Shown: positions 40,758 to 50,029 of the stretch, piece after piece
Numbering within the stretch: position 1 is the first letter of the stretch
How the letters are laid out: each line of letters opens with the position of its first letter
NCBI GenBank assembly: GCA_031081715.1
Contig: JAVHMA010000011.1
Coordinates: 18,633 to 82,632 of the forward strand
Length of the DNA stretch: 64,000 nt
Direction of reading: 5' to 3'
DNA from: Armatimonadota bacterium
GTDB lineage: Bacteria; Sysuimicrobiota; Sysuimicrobiia; Sysuimicrobiales; Humicultoraceae
The notes under the pieces: model-generated
Told to the model about the DNA's origin: nothing
Databases searched by the model: none
What the model saw: the letters and a program-made list of their open reading frames with translations, nothing else
Translations under genes and position numbers: made by a program

Positions 40758-41880
40758 CGAGGTCCGGCGCGCCGGTCGCGCCCGCGAAGAGCGCCCCGTC
40801 GTCGAGCGCCACCACCGCGGCGTGCGCGGTGGCCGCCACGGGGAGCGCGACGAGCACCAGCGCCCACCACCGGCCGGGCGCCGTCGGCGGGCCGACCACC
40901 CACGACGGCGCCAGCACGTCCACGTCCGCGCCGGCCAGCGCGGTCCGCAGCAACAGGATGCGACGCAGGCGGAACAGCACGGTCAGCGCGAGCGCCCCGG
41001 CGATCATCGGGTAGAGGCGTAGCCAGCCGTCGGGTCCGGTCGGCAGCCAGGCCAGACGGGCGGCGAGCGCGGCCCGGCCGGCGTCGGCTTCGCGCTGGCG
41101 CGCGCGAAGCCGTTCGGCACGCGCCGCGGCCGCCTGGCCGCGCGCCGCCAGACCCCCGCGCGCCTCGGCCAGCCGCGCGTCGAGGCCGCGTAGCGTCTCG
41201 TCGATACCTCTGCTCCACTCCGCCGCGCCCGACGAAGCCGGGCCGAATCCGGCCGGTCCGCCGAGCCGTTCCCAGAACCTGGGGTCCGCCGCGAGCGCCT
41301 CCCGAAGCACGCTGTTGAGCGCGAGCACGCTGGGCCCCAGGCTCTGCGCGGCGAGCCTGACCGCTTCCCTGACCTCGGGTGGCGCCTCGCCCAGCGCGCG
41401 CAGAGGCTCCAGCGTACCGTCCGCGGCCAGGGCGAGTGCCTCGACCCGCTGGCCGATCTGCCGGCGGATCGCTTCCTCGACCGTCTCCGAGACGGTCTGG
41501 CCCTCTGGGGTCTGTAGCGAGATCGTCGCCTTCAAAGGGTCGCCGCCGGCGGCTGATGCGAGTCCTCTGTCGAACAAATCCGCGACCGCACGGTGGAGTT
41601 GCGCGGGCGCCAGGGCGAGCTCGCGCCGCAATCGCCCCAGCCCGGCGGTGGCCTGCTCCACCGCGTGCCCGGCCGCGGCTGCCGTCTCCTGCTCGCGCTC
41701 TGCCGCCGCCAGCGCCGCGGCAAGCGGTCCGGCCGCGGCCCGCGCCTGGTGGATCGGGAGCAGCACCAGCAGGTGGAGCAGGGCGAGCGCGACCAGCACC
41801 GCGCCGAGGAAGGCCTGGAAGGCCCGCACCTCGGCCGCGTAGGCCGCGATGACTCGGTCACGATCGGAAGGGTTCGCCAC
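40618..41880 (-). CDS. Large membrane protein of unknown function with a coiled-coil centre
   Basis: This is a 420-residue protein; GTG 41880 is preferred because an ACGGAGCG site lies upstream. One hydrophobic helix (about 18-42, LGAVLVALALLHLLVLLPI) is followed by a helical region rich in Ala/Glu/Arg (EREQETAAAAGHAVEQA, RAERLRARQREADAGRAAL) likely to form a coiled coil. Three or four membrane helices follow near the C-terminus. I recognise no family. It is divergent from the tetR gene and may share its control region. Confidence 0.5.
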   Translation of the reverse strand: MANPSDRDRVIAAYAAEVRAFQAFLGAVLVALALLHLLVLLPIHQARAAAGPLAAALAAAEREQETAAAAGHAVEQATAGLGRLRRELALAPAQLHRAVADLFDRGLASAAGGDPLKATISLQTPEGQTVSETVEEAIRRQIGQRVEALALAADGTLEPLRALGEAPPEVREAVRLAAQSLGPSVLALNSVLREALAADPRFWERLGGPAGFGPASSGAAEWSRGIDETLRGLDARLAEARGGLAARGQAAAARAERLRARQREADAGRAALAARLAWLPTGPDGWLRLYPMIAGALALTVLFRLRRILLLRTALAGADVDVLAPSWVVGPPTAPGRWWALVLVALPVAATAHAAVVALDDGALFAGATGAPDLVTVAAYGAAYAVLALAAIWQLLLVARGLVGGPGARRAAPAGRVGPR

Positions 41881-42017
41881 GCCACGCTCCGTCAGCCCGT
41901 GGGCCGGCTGCCGGCTAGTTTTGCCGCCTGGCCTGGCTATGCCTCCTGACCCCGCCACGGCGATCCTGGCAGTCAGCTCTCGAACCCAGGCCAGCGCCTC
42001 GACGCCGCCCCCTGGAT

Positions 42018-42037
42018 TAGACCGACGCGTCGGTCTA
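42018..42037. promoter_or_regulatory. Perfect 20-bp palindromic operator before the TetR/menaquinone operon
   Basis: TAGACCGACGCGTCGGTCTA is identical to its own reverse complement. It ends 10 bases before the GTG of the TetR gene and overlaps its -10 hexamer (TACAAT, 42036-42041). The size and symmetry are typical of TetR dimer sites, and the position predicts repression of tetR and the downstream men genes. Confidence 0.8.
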
Positions 42038-42041
42038 CAAT
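42036..42041 (+). promoter_or_regulatory. -10 element of a leaderless tetR promoter
   Basis: TACAAT (five of six consensus) ends six bases before the GTG at 42048, so transcription would start at or within a base or two of the start codon. TGGATT at 42013-42018 is a weak -35 with a 17-base spacer. The site is partly covered by the palindrome. Confidence 0.5.
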
Positions 42042-42047
42042 TGGAGC

Positions 42048-42650
42048 GTGGCCAGAAGAGCGACCCTTGAGACCTCCACACGAGACCGTCTCTTGCAGGC
42101 GGCCATGGACGTCTTCGCCCGGCGTGGCTATCACGGCACCACCGTGGACGATATCGTGGCCTGGTCCTCGTCGTCGAAAGGTGCCTTCTATCATTACTTC
42201 CCGAGCAAGCAGGGGATCTTCCTCACGTTGCTCGACCGTCTGGCAGGACTCGTCGAGGCGGGCGTCGAGGCCGCGATCGCCGGTGAGGAGGGCGGGCTCG
42301 CCAAGGTGGAGGCGGCGCTGCGCGTCGTGCTCGATGTCGCCGTCGAGCACCGCGAGTTGACGCGCATCCTGCTCATCGAGGCGGCGGCGCTGGGGGCGGA
42401 GTTCGAGCAGGGCCGCCTGGGGATCCACCGCCGGTTCGCGGCGCTCATCCAGCGCCACCTCGACCGCGCGGTCGCCGACGGCGCGATCCCATCGCAGGAC
42501 ACGGCCCTGGCCGCAGCGGCGTGGATCGGCGCCATCAACGAAACCGTGACGCAGACGCTCGCGCAGGACGGTGACCTGCGCGCCGTGCTGCCCGGGCTGC
42601 GCGCGTTCCTCCTGCGCAGCGTGGGCGCCGCGGCGGGTGAGACCGGGTGA
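42048..42650 (+). CDS. TetR-family regulator heading the menaquinone operon
   Basis: This is a 200-residue protein (GTG start). The N-terminal DNA-binding domain (about 10-56) reads TRDRLLQAAMDVFARRGYHGTTVDDIV, and the recognition-helix tail SKGAFYHYFPSKQGIFLTLLDRLAG is typical TetR. The C-terminal ligand domain is all-helical and not informative. It is separated by 7 nt from menF and precedes six more men genes. With the palindrome in its promoter it probably represses the whole operon. A regulator of this family on a menaquinone operon is unusual; the effector is unknown. Confidence 0.88.
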   Translation: MARRATLETSTRDRLLQAAMDVFARRGYHGTTVDDIVAWSSSSKGAFYHYFPSKQGIFLTLLDRLAGLVEAGVEAAIAGEEGGLAKVEAALRVVLDVAVEHRELTRILLIEAAALGAEFEQGRLGIHRRFAALIQRHLDRAVADGAIPSQDTALAAAAWIGAINETVTQTLAQDGDLRAVLPGLRAFLLRSVGAAAGETG

Positions 42651-42657
42651 GGTCGCA

Positions 42658-44196
42658 ATGCAGGCGGATGCCCCGGTGAGCGCGCGCCAGGCGCCGGTCG
42701 CGGCCGAGACCGGCGCAGGAGCCGGCGCGCTCCACCGCTGGCGCGCCACCACGGCCACCGCGGCGTCGAAGGCGACCTCGCTCGGCAGGCCTGTGATCGC
42801 GTGGGCCACGCTGCCCGTTGCGGCGATGGACCCGATTGCCGCCTACGGTGCGCTCCGTACGCTCGACGCGTGGGTCACCCTGTGGGCGCGACCGGAAGAC
42901 GACCTGACGCTGGTCGGCCTGGGTCGCGCCTGGGAGTTCTCCGGAGCCGGGGCAGACCGATTCACGATGGCACGCGATGCCTGGACCGCGCTCATGCGTG
43001 ACGCGCTGACCCCGGCGCAGGCGGGCATGCCGGCGCCCCGCGATCCTGGGAGCGGCACGGCATCCGCGGAGGCCTCGCTCCCCAGCGGTCCGATGGCGAT
43101 GGGCGGGTTCGCCTTCTCCGCCGACCCGGGCCCCGGCGTGCTCTGGCGCGGATTCGCATCATCGTCGCTCGTGCTGCCCGAGCTGACGATCGTGGCGACG
43201 GCGGCTGGAGTCACGGTGACCCTCGCGGCGGTGCTCGCACCGGGCGCGACCGACGATCCTGGGCGGGCGGACCGGCCGCTGGCACTGCTGGCCGCGGTGG
43301 AGCGCGTCGCGCGAGAGATCGCCTCCCCAGGGACCCCCGCCGTCCGCGACCCCAGCGGCGCGCCCGCGGTCGTCCTCGAGGAGTTTCCTCCCGCAGCGGC
43401 GTGGAAGGCCGCGGTGGCCGCGGCCGCGGCGGCGGTGCGCGAGGGGCGGCTAGCCAAGGTAGTGCTGGCACGTGGCGTCCGCGTCCGCGGGCACGGCGTC
43501 GATCCGGCCGCGGCGCTGCGGCGGCTGCGAGCGGAGTACCCGTCGTGCACGCTGTTCGCGGTCGAGCGCGAGGGCCACTGCTTCCTCGGCGCGACGCCCG
43601 AGCGCCTGGCACGCGTGGCCGGGGGCCGCGTGCACACGATGGCGCTCGCGGGATCGGCGCCCCGCGGGATCACGGACGAGGACGACCGGGCGATCGGCCG
43701 GGCGCTGCTGGGGAGCGCGAAGGACCGCCTCGAGCACGCCCTGGTCGTGGACGCGCTCCGCGAGGCGCTTGCGGGCATGTGCGAGACAATCGAGGTCCCC
43801 CCGCAGCCTTCGCTGCTGCGGGTCTCGAACGTACAGCACCTGTGCACACCCCTGGCCGGGGTACTCCGCGCGGGCGCCGGCGTGCTCGACGTGGCTGAGC
43901 GGCTGCACCCGACGCCGGCGGTCGGCGGGGTGCCGCGCGCGGCCGCGCTGCCCTGGATCGACGAGCACGAGGGCTTCGACCGCGGCTGGTACGCCGGTCC
44001 GGTCGGCTGGGTAGATCGCCGGGGCGACGGCGAGTTCGCCGTGGCCCTGCGCTGCGCGCTGACCGGCGGTGACGAGGCGGTGCTGTTCGGCGGCTGCGGC
44101 ATCGTCGCCGACTCGGACCCGGACGCCGAGTACGCGGAGGCCGGGCTCAAGCTCCGGCCGATGCTGTCGGCGCTGGGCGCCAACGGGACGCGTTGA
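42658..44196 (+). CDS. menF: Isochorismate synthase
   Basis: This is a 512-residue protein from ATG 42658. The chorismate-binding domain is clear in the C-terminal half: KVVLARGVRVRG, CTLFAVEREGHCFLGATPERL, HTMALAGSAPRG, RVSNVQHLCTPLAG, LHPTPAVGGVPR and EGFDRGWYAGPVGWVD. It converts chorismate to isochorismate, the first committed step to menaquinone. The next gene is menD, so the dedicated menaquinone rather than siderophore role is strongly indicated. Confidence 0.92.
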   Translation: MQADAPVSARQAPVAAETGAGAGALHRWRATTATAASKATSLGRPVIAWATLPVAAMDPIAAYGALRTLDAWVTLWARPEDDLTLVGLGRAWEFSGAGADRFTMARDAWTALMRDALTPAQAGMPAPRDPGSGTASAEASLPSGPMAMGGFAFSADPGPGVLWRGFASSSLVLPELTIVATAAGVTVTLAAVLAPGATDDPGRADRPLALLAAVERVAREIASPGTPAVRDPSGAPAVVLEEFPPAAAWKAAVAAAAAAVREGRLAKVVLARGVRVRGHGVDPAAALRRLRAEYPSCTLFAVEREGHCFLGATPERLARVAGGRVHTMALAGSAPRGITDEDDRAIGRALLGSAKDRLEHALVVDALREALAGMCETIEVPPQPSLLRVSNVQHLCTPLAGVLRAGAGVLDVAERLHPTPAVGGVPRAAALPWIDEHEGFDRGWYAGPVGWVDRRGDGEFAVALRCALTGGDEAVLFGGCGIVADSDPDAEYAEAGLKLRPMLSALGANGTR

Positions 44197-44224
44197 TGCC
44201 GCGCCCGGGCCTGAGGACTGCGCC

Positions 44225-46039
44225 GTGACCGCATCTCCCGAGAACGCGACCTACGCGTACGTCGGCGCGTTCGTGGACGAGCTGGTGCGCTGTGGCGTGC
44301 GCCACCTCTGCCTGTGTCCGGGCTCGCGCTCGACCCCGCTGGCGATCGCCGCGGCGCGGCACCCCGGCATGCGGGCGTGGACGCTCATCGACGAGCGCTC
44401 GGCCGCGTTCTTCGCGCTCGGGCTGGCCCGGGGGCTGCGCGCTCCGGTCGCGGTGCTCTCGACCTCGGGCACGGCCGCGGCCAACTTCCACCCGGCGGTC
44501 GTCGAGGCGCGCTACGGCCGCGTGCCGCTGGTGGTGCTGACCGCGGACCGGCCACACGAGCTGCGCCACGCCGGCGCCAACCAGACCATCGATCAGATCC
44601 GGCTCTACGGCGCGCACGCGAAGTGGGCGGCCGATGTCGCCCTGCCCGAGGCGACCGACGCCATGCTGCGCTATGTCCGCACGCTTTCGGCGCAGGCCGC
44701 GGCGATCGCGGAGGCCGAGCCCGCCGGGCCCGTCCACCTCAACTTCCCGCTGCGCGAGCCGCTGGTCCCCTACGCGGCGCCCGAGGAGCTGCCCTCGCGG
44801 GAGCAGCGGTCGGCCTCGGCCTGGGAAGGCCGCGGCGCGAACCGGCCCTACGCCGCGGTCTCGCCGGCGGTCCGCGCGCCCGCCTCCGACTTGGTCGACG
44901 CGTTGGCACGGGAGCTCACCGGGCAGCGGCGTGGCCTGATCGTCTGCGGGCCTGACGACCACCCGCACCTGCCGACCGCGGTAACCGGGCTCGCCGCGGT
45001 GCTGGGCTACCCGATCCTCGCCGACCCGCTCTCGGGCGTGCGGTGCGGCGCGCACGACCGGCGCTACGTGATCGACGCCTACGACCCGGTTCTGCGGGTC
45101 GAGGCGGCCGCGGCGCGGCTTGTACCCGACGTCGTGATCCGGTTCGGTGCGTGGCCTGCCTCGAAGCCACTTTGCGCGTACCTGCAGGCGCAGGCGGCCG
45201 CGCGCCAGATCGTGGTGGACCCCGGCGGCGAGTGGCGCGATCCGACGCGCGTCGCCTCGGCGTACGTGCACTGCGACCCGGCGCTCCTCTGCCAGGCCCT
45301 GGCGGCGGCGCTGCACGGCAAGACCCCGCCCGCCCTGGGCTGGTCGGCCACCTGGCGCCGGCTGGCGAGCAGCGCGCGCGCCGCGATCGAGCACCACCTG
45401 GCCGGCCTCGCCGAGCCGTTCGAGGGCAAGGTGTTCGCCGAGCTCGCGCGGCTGCTGCCCGACGGCGCGGTGCTGTTCGCCGGCAACAGCATGCCTGTGC
45501 GCGACCTGGACTCGTTCTTCCCGGGCTCGGGCCGGCCGATCCGCCTCATGGGCAACCGCGGGGCCAGCGGCATCGACGGCGTGGTCTCGACCGCGCTCGG
45601 CGTCGCGGCCTCGGGCGCCGGGCCGGTGGTGCTGGTGGTCGGCGACCTATCGTTCTACCATGACATGAACGGGCTGCTCGCGGCGAAGCTCCACGGCCTG
45701 TCCGCCACGATCGTATTGCTGAACAACGACGGGGGCGGCATCTTCTCGTTCATGCCGCAGTCCTCGCACCCCGAGCACTTCGAGGCGCTGTTTGGGACCC
45801 CGCACGGCCTGGCGTTCGAGCACGCGGCCGCCCTCTACGGCGCGTCGTACGCGCTCGCGCGGACGTGGGACGAGTTCGGGGCGCATGTGCGCCGCGCCAC
45901 CGCGGGCCGCGGGCTCGCCGTGGTCGAGGTGCGGACCGGCCGCGACCGCAACGTGCGGCTGCACGCGGAGGTCTGGGCCGCGGTCGAGGCGGCCGTGCGC
46001 GCCGACGCGCGCACCGCAGCCCCCGGGGGAGGCGGCTGA
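44225..46039 (+). CDS. menD: 2-succinyl-5-enolpyruvyl-6-hydroxy-3-cyclohexene-1-carboxylate synthase
   Basis: This is a 604-residue ThDP-dependent enzyme (GTG 44225; the nearby ATG is out of frame). The N-terminal Pyr domain has LCLCPGSRSTPLAIAAARH, IDERSAAFFALGLAR, TSGTAAANFHPAVVEA and ADRPHELRHAGANQTIDQ. The C-terminal PP domain has GNSMPVRDLDSFFP, GNRGASGIDGVVSTALG, GDLSFYHDMNGLLA and LNNDGGGIFSF, all typical MenD. It joins 2-oxoglutarate to isochorismate. It overlaps menH by one base. Confidence 0.96.
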   Translation: MTASPENATYAYVGAFVDELVRCGVRHLCLCPGSRSTPLAIAAARHPGMRAWTLIDERSAAFFALGLARGLRAPVAVLSTSGTAAANFHPAVVEARYGRVPLVVLTADRPHELRHAGANQTIDQIRLYGAHAKWAADVALPEATDAMLRYVRTLSAQAAAIAEAEPAGPVHLNFPLREPLVPYAAPEELPSREQRSASAWEGRGANRPYAAVSPAVRAPASDLVDALARELTGQRRGLIVCGPDDHPHLPTAVTGLAAVLGYPILADPLSGVRCGAHDRRYVIDAYDPVLRVEAAAARLVPDVVIRFGAWPASKPLCAYLQAQAAARQIVVDPGGEWRDPTRVASAYVHCDPALLCQALAAALHGKTPPALGWSATWRRLASSARAAIEHHLAGLAEPFEGKVFAELARLLPDGAVLFAGNSMPVRDLDSFFPGSGRPIRLMGNRGASGIDGVVSTALGVAASGAGPVVLVVGDLSFYHDMNGLLAAKLHGLSATIVLLNNDGGGIFSFMPQSSHPEHFEALFGTPHGLAFEHAAALYGASYALARTWDEFGAHVRRATAGRGLAVVEVRTGRDRNVRLHAEVWAAVEAAVRADARTAAPGGGG

Positions 46040-46866
46040 TGCCCGCGTTCGTCATCGACGGCGCGCGGTTGAACGTCGAGACGGCCGGCTCGGGTCCGGC
46101 GCTGGTCCTGCTCCACGGCTTCACCGGCAGCGCCCGGACCTGGCACGGTCACCTGGAGGTCTTCGCCGAGCGGTACACGACGGTTGCCCCGGACCTGCTG
46201 GGCCACGGTGCCTCGGACGCGCCGCCCGATCCGCGGCGCTACGCCGTGGCGCACGCGGTGGAAGACACGATCGGCATCCTCGACCGGCTCGCCATCCGGC
46301 GCGCGGCGCTGCTGGGCTACTCGATGGGCGGGCGGGTGGCGCTCGCGACCGCCATCGCGGCCCCAGAGCGCGTGGCCGCCCTGGTGCTCGAGAGCGCCTC
46401 GCCCGGCCTGCGCGGCCACGAGGCCCGCCTGGCGCGCGCCGCGCGCGACGCGGCGCTGGCCGAGACGATCGAGCGGGACGGCCTGCCCGCGTTCGTGGAG
46501 GAGTGGGAGCGCCAGGCGATCTTCGTCACCCAGGAGGACCTGCCTGGCGAGGTGCGCGCCGCGCTGCGCGCCCAGCGCCTGCAGAACAACCCCACGGGGC
46601 TGGCGAACAGCCTGCGCGGTTTCGGTCAGGGCGTCATGCCGCCGATGCACGACTTCCTGCCCGCCATCACGGCGCCGGCGTTGATCGTCGCGGGCGCGCT
46701 CGACCCGCGCTACGTGGAGATCGGCGAGGCGATGCGAAACGCGATGCCGCGCGCGCGGCTGGTGGTCGTGCCGCGGGCCGGCCACGCGGTGCACGTGGAG
46801 CAACCCGAGACGTTTCAGCACGTGGTGCTCGAGTTCCTGCGGGAGACGTTCACAGTCCTTGCCTGA
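46039..46866 (+). CDS. menH: 2-succinyl-6-hydroxy-2,4-cyclohexadiene-1-carboxylate synthase (alpha/beta hydrolase)
   Basis: This is a 275-residue alpha/beta hydrolase overlapping the menD stop (TGATG). [10 protein letters not shown] near the N-terminus gives the oxyanion part, [12 protein letters not shown] holds the nucleophile Ser, DPRYVEIG is near the Asp, and [13 protein letters not shown] carries the catalytic His. Its length and position between menD and menB match MenH, which eliminates pyruvate from SEPHCHC. The triad residues are all present. Confidence 0.9.
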   Translation: MPAFVIDGARLNVETAGSGPALVLLHGFTGSARTWHGHLEVFAERYTTVAPDLLGHGASDAPPDPRRYAVAHAVEDTIGILDRLAIRRAALLGYSMGGRVALATAIAAPERVAALVLESASPGLRGHEARLARAARDAALAETIERDGLPAFVEEWERQAIFVTQEDLPGEVRAALRAQRLQNNPTGLANSLRGFGQGVMPPMHDFLPAITAPALIVAGALDPRYVEIGEAMRNAMPRARLVVVPRAGHAVHVEQPETFQHVVLEFLRETFTVLA

Positions 46867-46876
46867 GGGGGAGCGC

Positions 46877-47695
46877 ATGCCTGTCGTCTGGCGGAAGGTC
46901 CGCGACTACACCGACATTCTCTATGAACAGGCCGAGGGAATCGCGAAGATCACCATCAACCGACCCGAAGTGCGCAACGCGTTCCGGCCAGAGACCGTGA
47001 TGGAGCTCCTCGACGCGTTCGCGCGCGCGCGCGACGACGGGGGCGTCGGGGTCATCTTGCTGACCGGTGCCGGGGAGGAGGCGTTCTGTTCCGGCGGCGA
47101 CCAGCGGGTGCGCGGGCACGGCGGGTACGTGGGCTCGGATGCGATCCCGCGCCTCAACGTGCTCGACCTGCAGCGCCTGATCCGCATCATCCCCAAGCCC
47201 GTGATCGCGATGGTGGCGGGGTACGCGATCGGCGGCGGCAACGTGCTCGCGACCGTCTGCGACCTGACGATCGCCGCGGAGAACGCGGTCTTCGGCCAGA
47301 CCGGCCCGAAGGTCGGCAGCTTCGACGCGGGCTATGGCTCGACGTACCTGGCGCGCATCGTGGGGCACAAGAAGGCGCGCGAGATCTGGTACCTGTGCCG
47401 GCAGTACAACGCGCAGGAGGCGCTGGCGATGGGTCTGGTGAACGCCGTTGTGCCGCTCGAGCGGCTCGAGGAGGAGGCCGTGGCCTGGGCGCGCGAGATT
47501 CTGAGCAAGAGCCCGCTGGCGATCCGCCTGCTCAAGGCCGCCTTCAACGCCGACACGGACGGTCTGGCCGGCATCCAGCAGCTCGGCGGCGACGCGACCC
47601 TCCTGTACTACCTGAGCGACGAGGCGAAGGAAGGCCGCGATGCGTTCCTGGAGAAGCGTCCGCCCGACTTTGGCCGGTTCCCCCGTTTCCCCTAG
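46877..47695 (+). CDS. menB: 1,4-dihydroxy-2-naphthoyl-CoA synthase
   Basis: This is a 272-residue crotonase-family enzyme; ATG 46877 has GGGGGAGC upstream. The MenB-specific loop [19 protein letters not shown], the oxyanion-hole Gly residues in [42 protein letters not shown] and the C-terminal [22 protein letters not shown] match bacterial MenB throughout. It closes the naphthoate ring from OSB-CoA. It is followed by menA, whose start overlaps or nearly touches the stop. Confidence 0.96.
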   Translation: MPVVWRKVRDYTDILYEQAEGIAKITINRPEVRNAFRPETVMELLDAFARARDDGGVGVILLTGAGEEAFCSGGDQRVRGHGGYVGSDAIPRLNVLDLQRLIRIIPKPVIAMVAGYAIGGGNVLATVCDLTIAAENAVFGQTGPKVGSFDAGYGSTYLARIVGHKKAREIWYLCRQYNAQEALAMGLVNAVVPLERLEEEAVAWAREILSKSPLAIRLLKAAFNADTDGLAGIQQLGGDATLLYYLSDEAKEGRDAFLEKRPPDFGRFPRFP

Positions 47696-48578
47696 CGCGT
47701 GGCGGCCCTGGGTGCTGGCCGCGCGTGTCCCGACGCTGCCCGCGGCGGTCGCGCCCGTGCTGGTCGGCACGGCGGCCGCGGCCGGGACGGGCGTCTTTCA
47801 CCCGGCCCCGGCGCTCGCCGCGCTCGTTGGCGCGCTCGCGATCCAGATCGGTACCAACTACCACAACGACGCCGCCGACTTCCTCCACGGCGCGGACGAC
47901 GCGCGCCGCCGTGGGCCGCAGCGCGTCACCGCCAGCGGCCTGTTGCCGGCCCGGCGCGTGCTGGCGGGCGCCTGCGCGAGCTTCGCCCTCGCCGCCGCGG
48001 CCGGGCTGTACCTCGTGTGGCTGCGGGGGTGGCCGATCGCGGTCGCCGGGCTGCTCTCGATCGCGGCCGGGGTGGCGTATACCGCGGCGCCCGTGCGCCT
48101 CGGCTACCGGGGCCTCGGCGAGCTCTTCGTCTTCATGTTCTTCGGGGTGGTGGCCGTGGTCGGGAGCGACTACGTGCAAACCGGCGTCGTCCGGGCGCAG
48201 GCCGTCGCGGCCTCGGTGCCGGTCGGGCTGCTGGCCGTGGCCGTGCTGGTGGCCAACAACCTGCGCGACATCGACACCGACCGCGCCGCTGGCAAGCGCA
48301 CGCTCGCGGTGCGACTGGGCGCGCCGGCGACGCGGCTGCTCTACGCCGCCTGCCTGGCCGGGGCGCTGGCGGCGCCCGCGGCGATGCGCGCGTCGGGCTG
48401 GCTGGGAGACCGCTTCTGGTTCCCCTGGCTGGGGGCGCCGCTCGCCGTGGCGCTGGCCGCGACCGCGTTGCGGCGGGACGACGCCGCGTCGTTGATCTGG
48501 GTCCTCAAACGAACCGCCGGGCTGCTGCTGATCTACGGCGCGCTGCTCGCAGCGGCACTGCTGGGTGGTCCGGCGTGA
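47640..48578 (+). CDS. menA: 1,4-dihydroxy-2-naphthoate polyprenyltransferase
   Basis: This is a protein of up to 312 residues of the UbiA family. The first conserved motif is [28 protein letters not shown], the second [22 protein letters not shown], each with the Asp residues that bind Mg-diphosphate. About nine membrane helices follow the pattern of MenA. The start could be ATG 47640 (overlapping menB by 56 nt) or TTG 47670; the conserved [17 protein letters not shown] begins soon after. It attaches the isoprenoid tail to DHNA at the membrane. Confidence 0.93.
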   Translation: MRSWRSVRPTLAGSPVSPSAWRPWVLAARVPTLPAAVAPVLVGTAAAAGTGVFHPAPALAALVGALAIQIGTNYHNDAADFLHGADDARRRGPQRVTASGLLPARRVLAGACASFALAAAAGLYLVWLRGWPIAVAGLLSIAAGVAYTAAPVRLGYRGLGELFVFMFFGVVAVVGSDYVQTGVVRAQAVAASVPVGLLAVAVLVANNLRDIDTDRAAGKRTLAVRLGAPATRLLYAACLAGALAAPAAMRASGWLGDRFWFPWLGAPLAVALAATALRRDDAASLIWVLKRTAGLLLIYGALLAAALLGGPA

Positions 48579-50029
48579 TCGTCCCGGACTGGTTGGCCGC
48601 GCGGGCGGCCGCGGCGCCCGACGCCGAGGCGGTCGTGGCGCCGCAGGGTGCCCTGACGTTCGGGGCGCTCGACGCCGAGGCCACCGCGGCCGCTCGCCGC
48701 CTGGCCGCGGCAGGCGTCGTCGCCGGCGCGCGCGTTGCACTCGCGTTGGGCAACGGCCTGCCGTTCGCCGTGCTCACCCACGCGCTGGCACGGTTGGGCG
48801 CGGTGATGGTGCCGCTCAACACGCGGCTCGCCGCCGCCGAGGCGTCCTGGCAGCTCGCCGACAGCCGCGCGGGTCTGGTGATCTGCGACGACGCGCACGG
48901 GGCACTGGCCGCATCCGCCGCGCGCGCCACGGGCGCCAGAGTGCTACCCTTGGATGAACTGGAGGCCGCCGTTTCGGCGGAGATCGTCCCCGGGCGCGGC
49001 ATCGACCTCTCGGCGCCGCAGGGGATCATCTACACGTCGGCGACCTCGGGCCGGCCCAAGGGCGCGCTGCTCTCCTTCGGCAACCACTGGTGGAACGCCA
49101 TCGGCTCGGTCTTGAACCTCGGGCTGCGCAGCGACGACCGGTGGCTGGTGCCGCTGCCGCTCTACCATGTCGGCGGCCTGGCGGTGCTGTGGCGCGGTGT
49201 GATCTACGGTATCCCGGCGGTCGTCTGTGACCGCTTCGACCCCGACGCCGCGAACCACGCGATCGACGCCGGCGGGGTCACGGTGGTTTCGGTCGTGAGC
49301 ACGATGCTGCGGCGGATGCTCGACGCGCGGGGCGACCGGCCCTACCCGTCGACGCTGCGGTGCGTGCTCACGGGCGGAGGGCCTGTGCCGGCGGAGCTGA
49401 TCGAGCGGTGCCTGGCCGCGGGCGTGCCGGTGGCCCCGAGTTACGGACTGACCGAAGCAGCCTCGCAGGTGGCGACGTTGCGGCCCGACCAGGTGGCGCG
49501 GCGGCCCAGATCGTCCGGCCGGCCGCTGCTGCCGGTGGAGGTCCGCGTGGACGGCGAGGAGATTCTGGTCCGCGGCCCCACCGTGATGCTGGGCTACGCT
49601 GAACGGCCGGAGGAGACCGCGGCCGCGCTGCAGGACGGCTGGCTGCGGACCGGTGACCTGGGACGCCTCGATGACGACGGGTACCTCTACGTGCTCGACC
49701 GCCGCGAAGACCTGATCGTCTCCGGCGGCGAGAACGTCTACCCCGCCGAGGTCGAGGCCGTGCTGGTGCAGCACCCCGCGGTCGCCGACGCCGGCGTGAT
49801 CGGCGTTCCCGACCCTCAGTGGGGGCAGGCGGTCGCAGCCGCGGTCGTGCCGCGGTCCGGCGCGTACCTCGACGAGGCGTCCGTGCGCGCGTTCTGCGCG
49901 GACCGTCTGGCCGCCTACAAGGTGCCGCGCTGGGTCTGGACGGTCGACGCGCTGCCGCGCGGTCCGGGAGGCAAGCTGCTCCGCCACGAGTTGCGTGCGC
50001 AGGCCGCGCGCACGGCGGGGACGCTCTGA
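48575..50029 (+). CDS. menE: o-Succinylbenzoate-CoA ligase
   Basis: This is a 484-residue ANL-superfamily enzyme starting with GTG inside the menA stop (GTGA). ATP-binding motifs: IIYTSATSGRPKGALLS, SYGLTEAASQVATL, GWLRTGDLGRLDDDGYLYVLDRREDLIVSGGENVYPAEVE and the Lys of PRGPGGKLLR. LPLPLYHVGGLAVL is typical of MenE. It activates OSB for MenB. MenC, which forms OSB itself, is not encoded in the operon. Confidence 0.93.
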   Translation: MIVPDWLAARAAAAPDAEAVVAPQGALTFGALDAEATAAARRLAAAGVVAGARVALALGNGLPFAVLTHALARLGAVMVPLNTRLAAAEASWQLADSRAGLVICDDAHGALAASAARATGARVLPLDELEAAVSAEIVPGRGIDLSAPQGIIYTSATSGRPKGALLSFGNHWWNAIGSVLNLGLRSDDRWLVPLPLYHVGGLAVLWRGVIYGIPAVVCDRFDPDAANHAIDAGGVTVVSVVSTMLRRMLDARGDRPYPSTLRCVLTGGGPVPAELIERCLAAGVPVAPSYGLTEAASQVATLRPDQVARRPRSSGRPLLPVEVRVDGEEILVRGPTVMLGYAERPEETAAALQDGWLRTGDLGRLDDDGYLYVLDRREDLIVSGGENVYPAEVEAVLVQHPAVADAGVIGVPDPQWGQAVAAAVVPRSGAYLDEASVRAFCADRLAAYKVPRWVWTVDALPRGPGGKLLRHELRAQAARTAGTL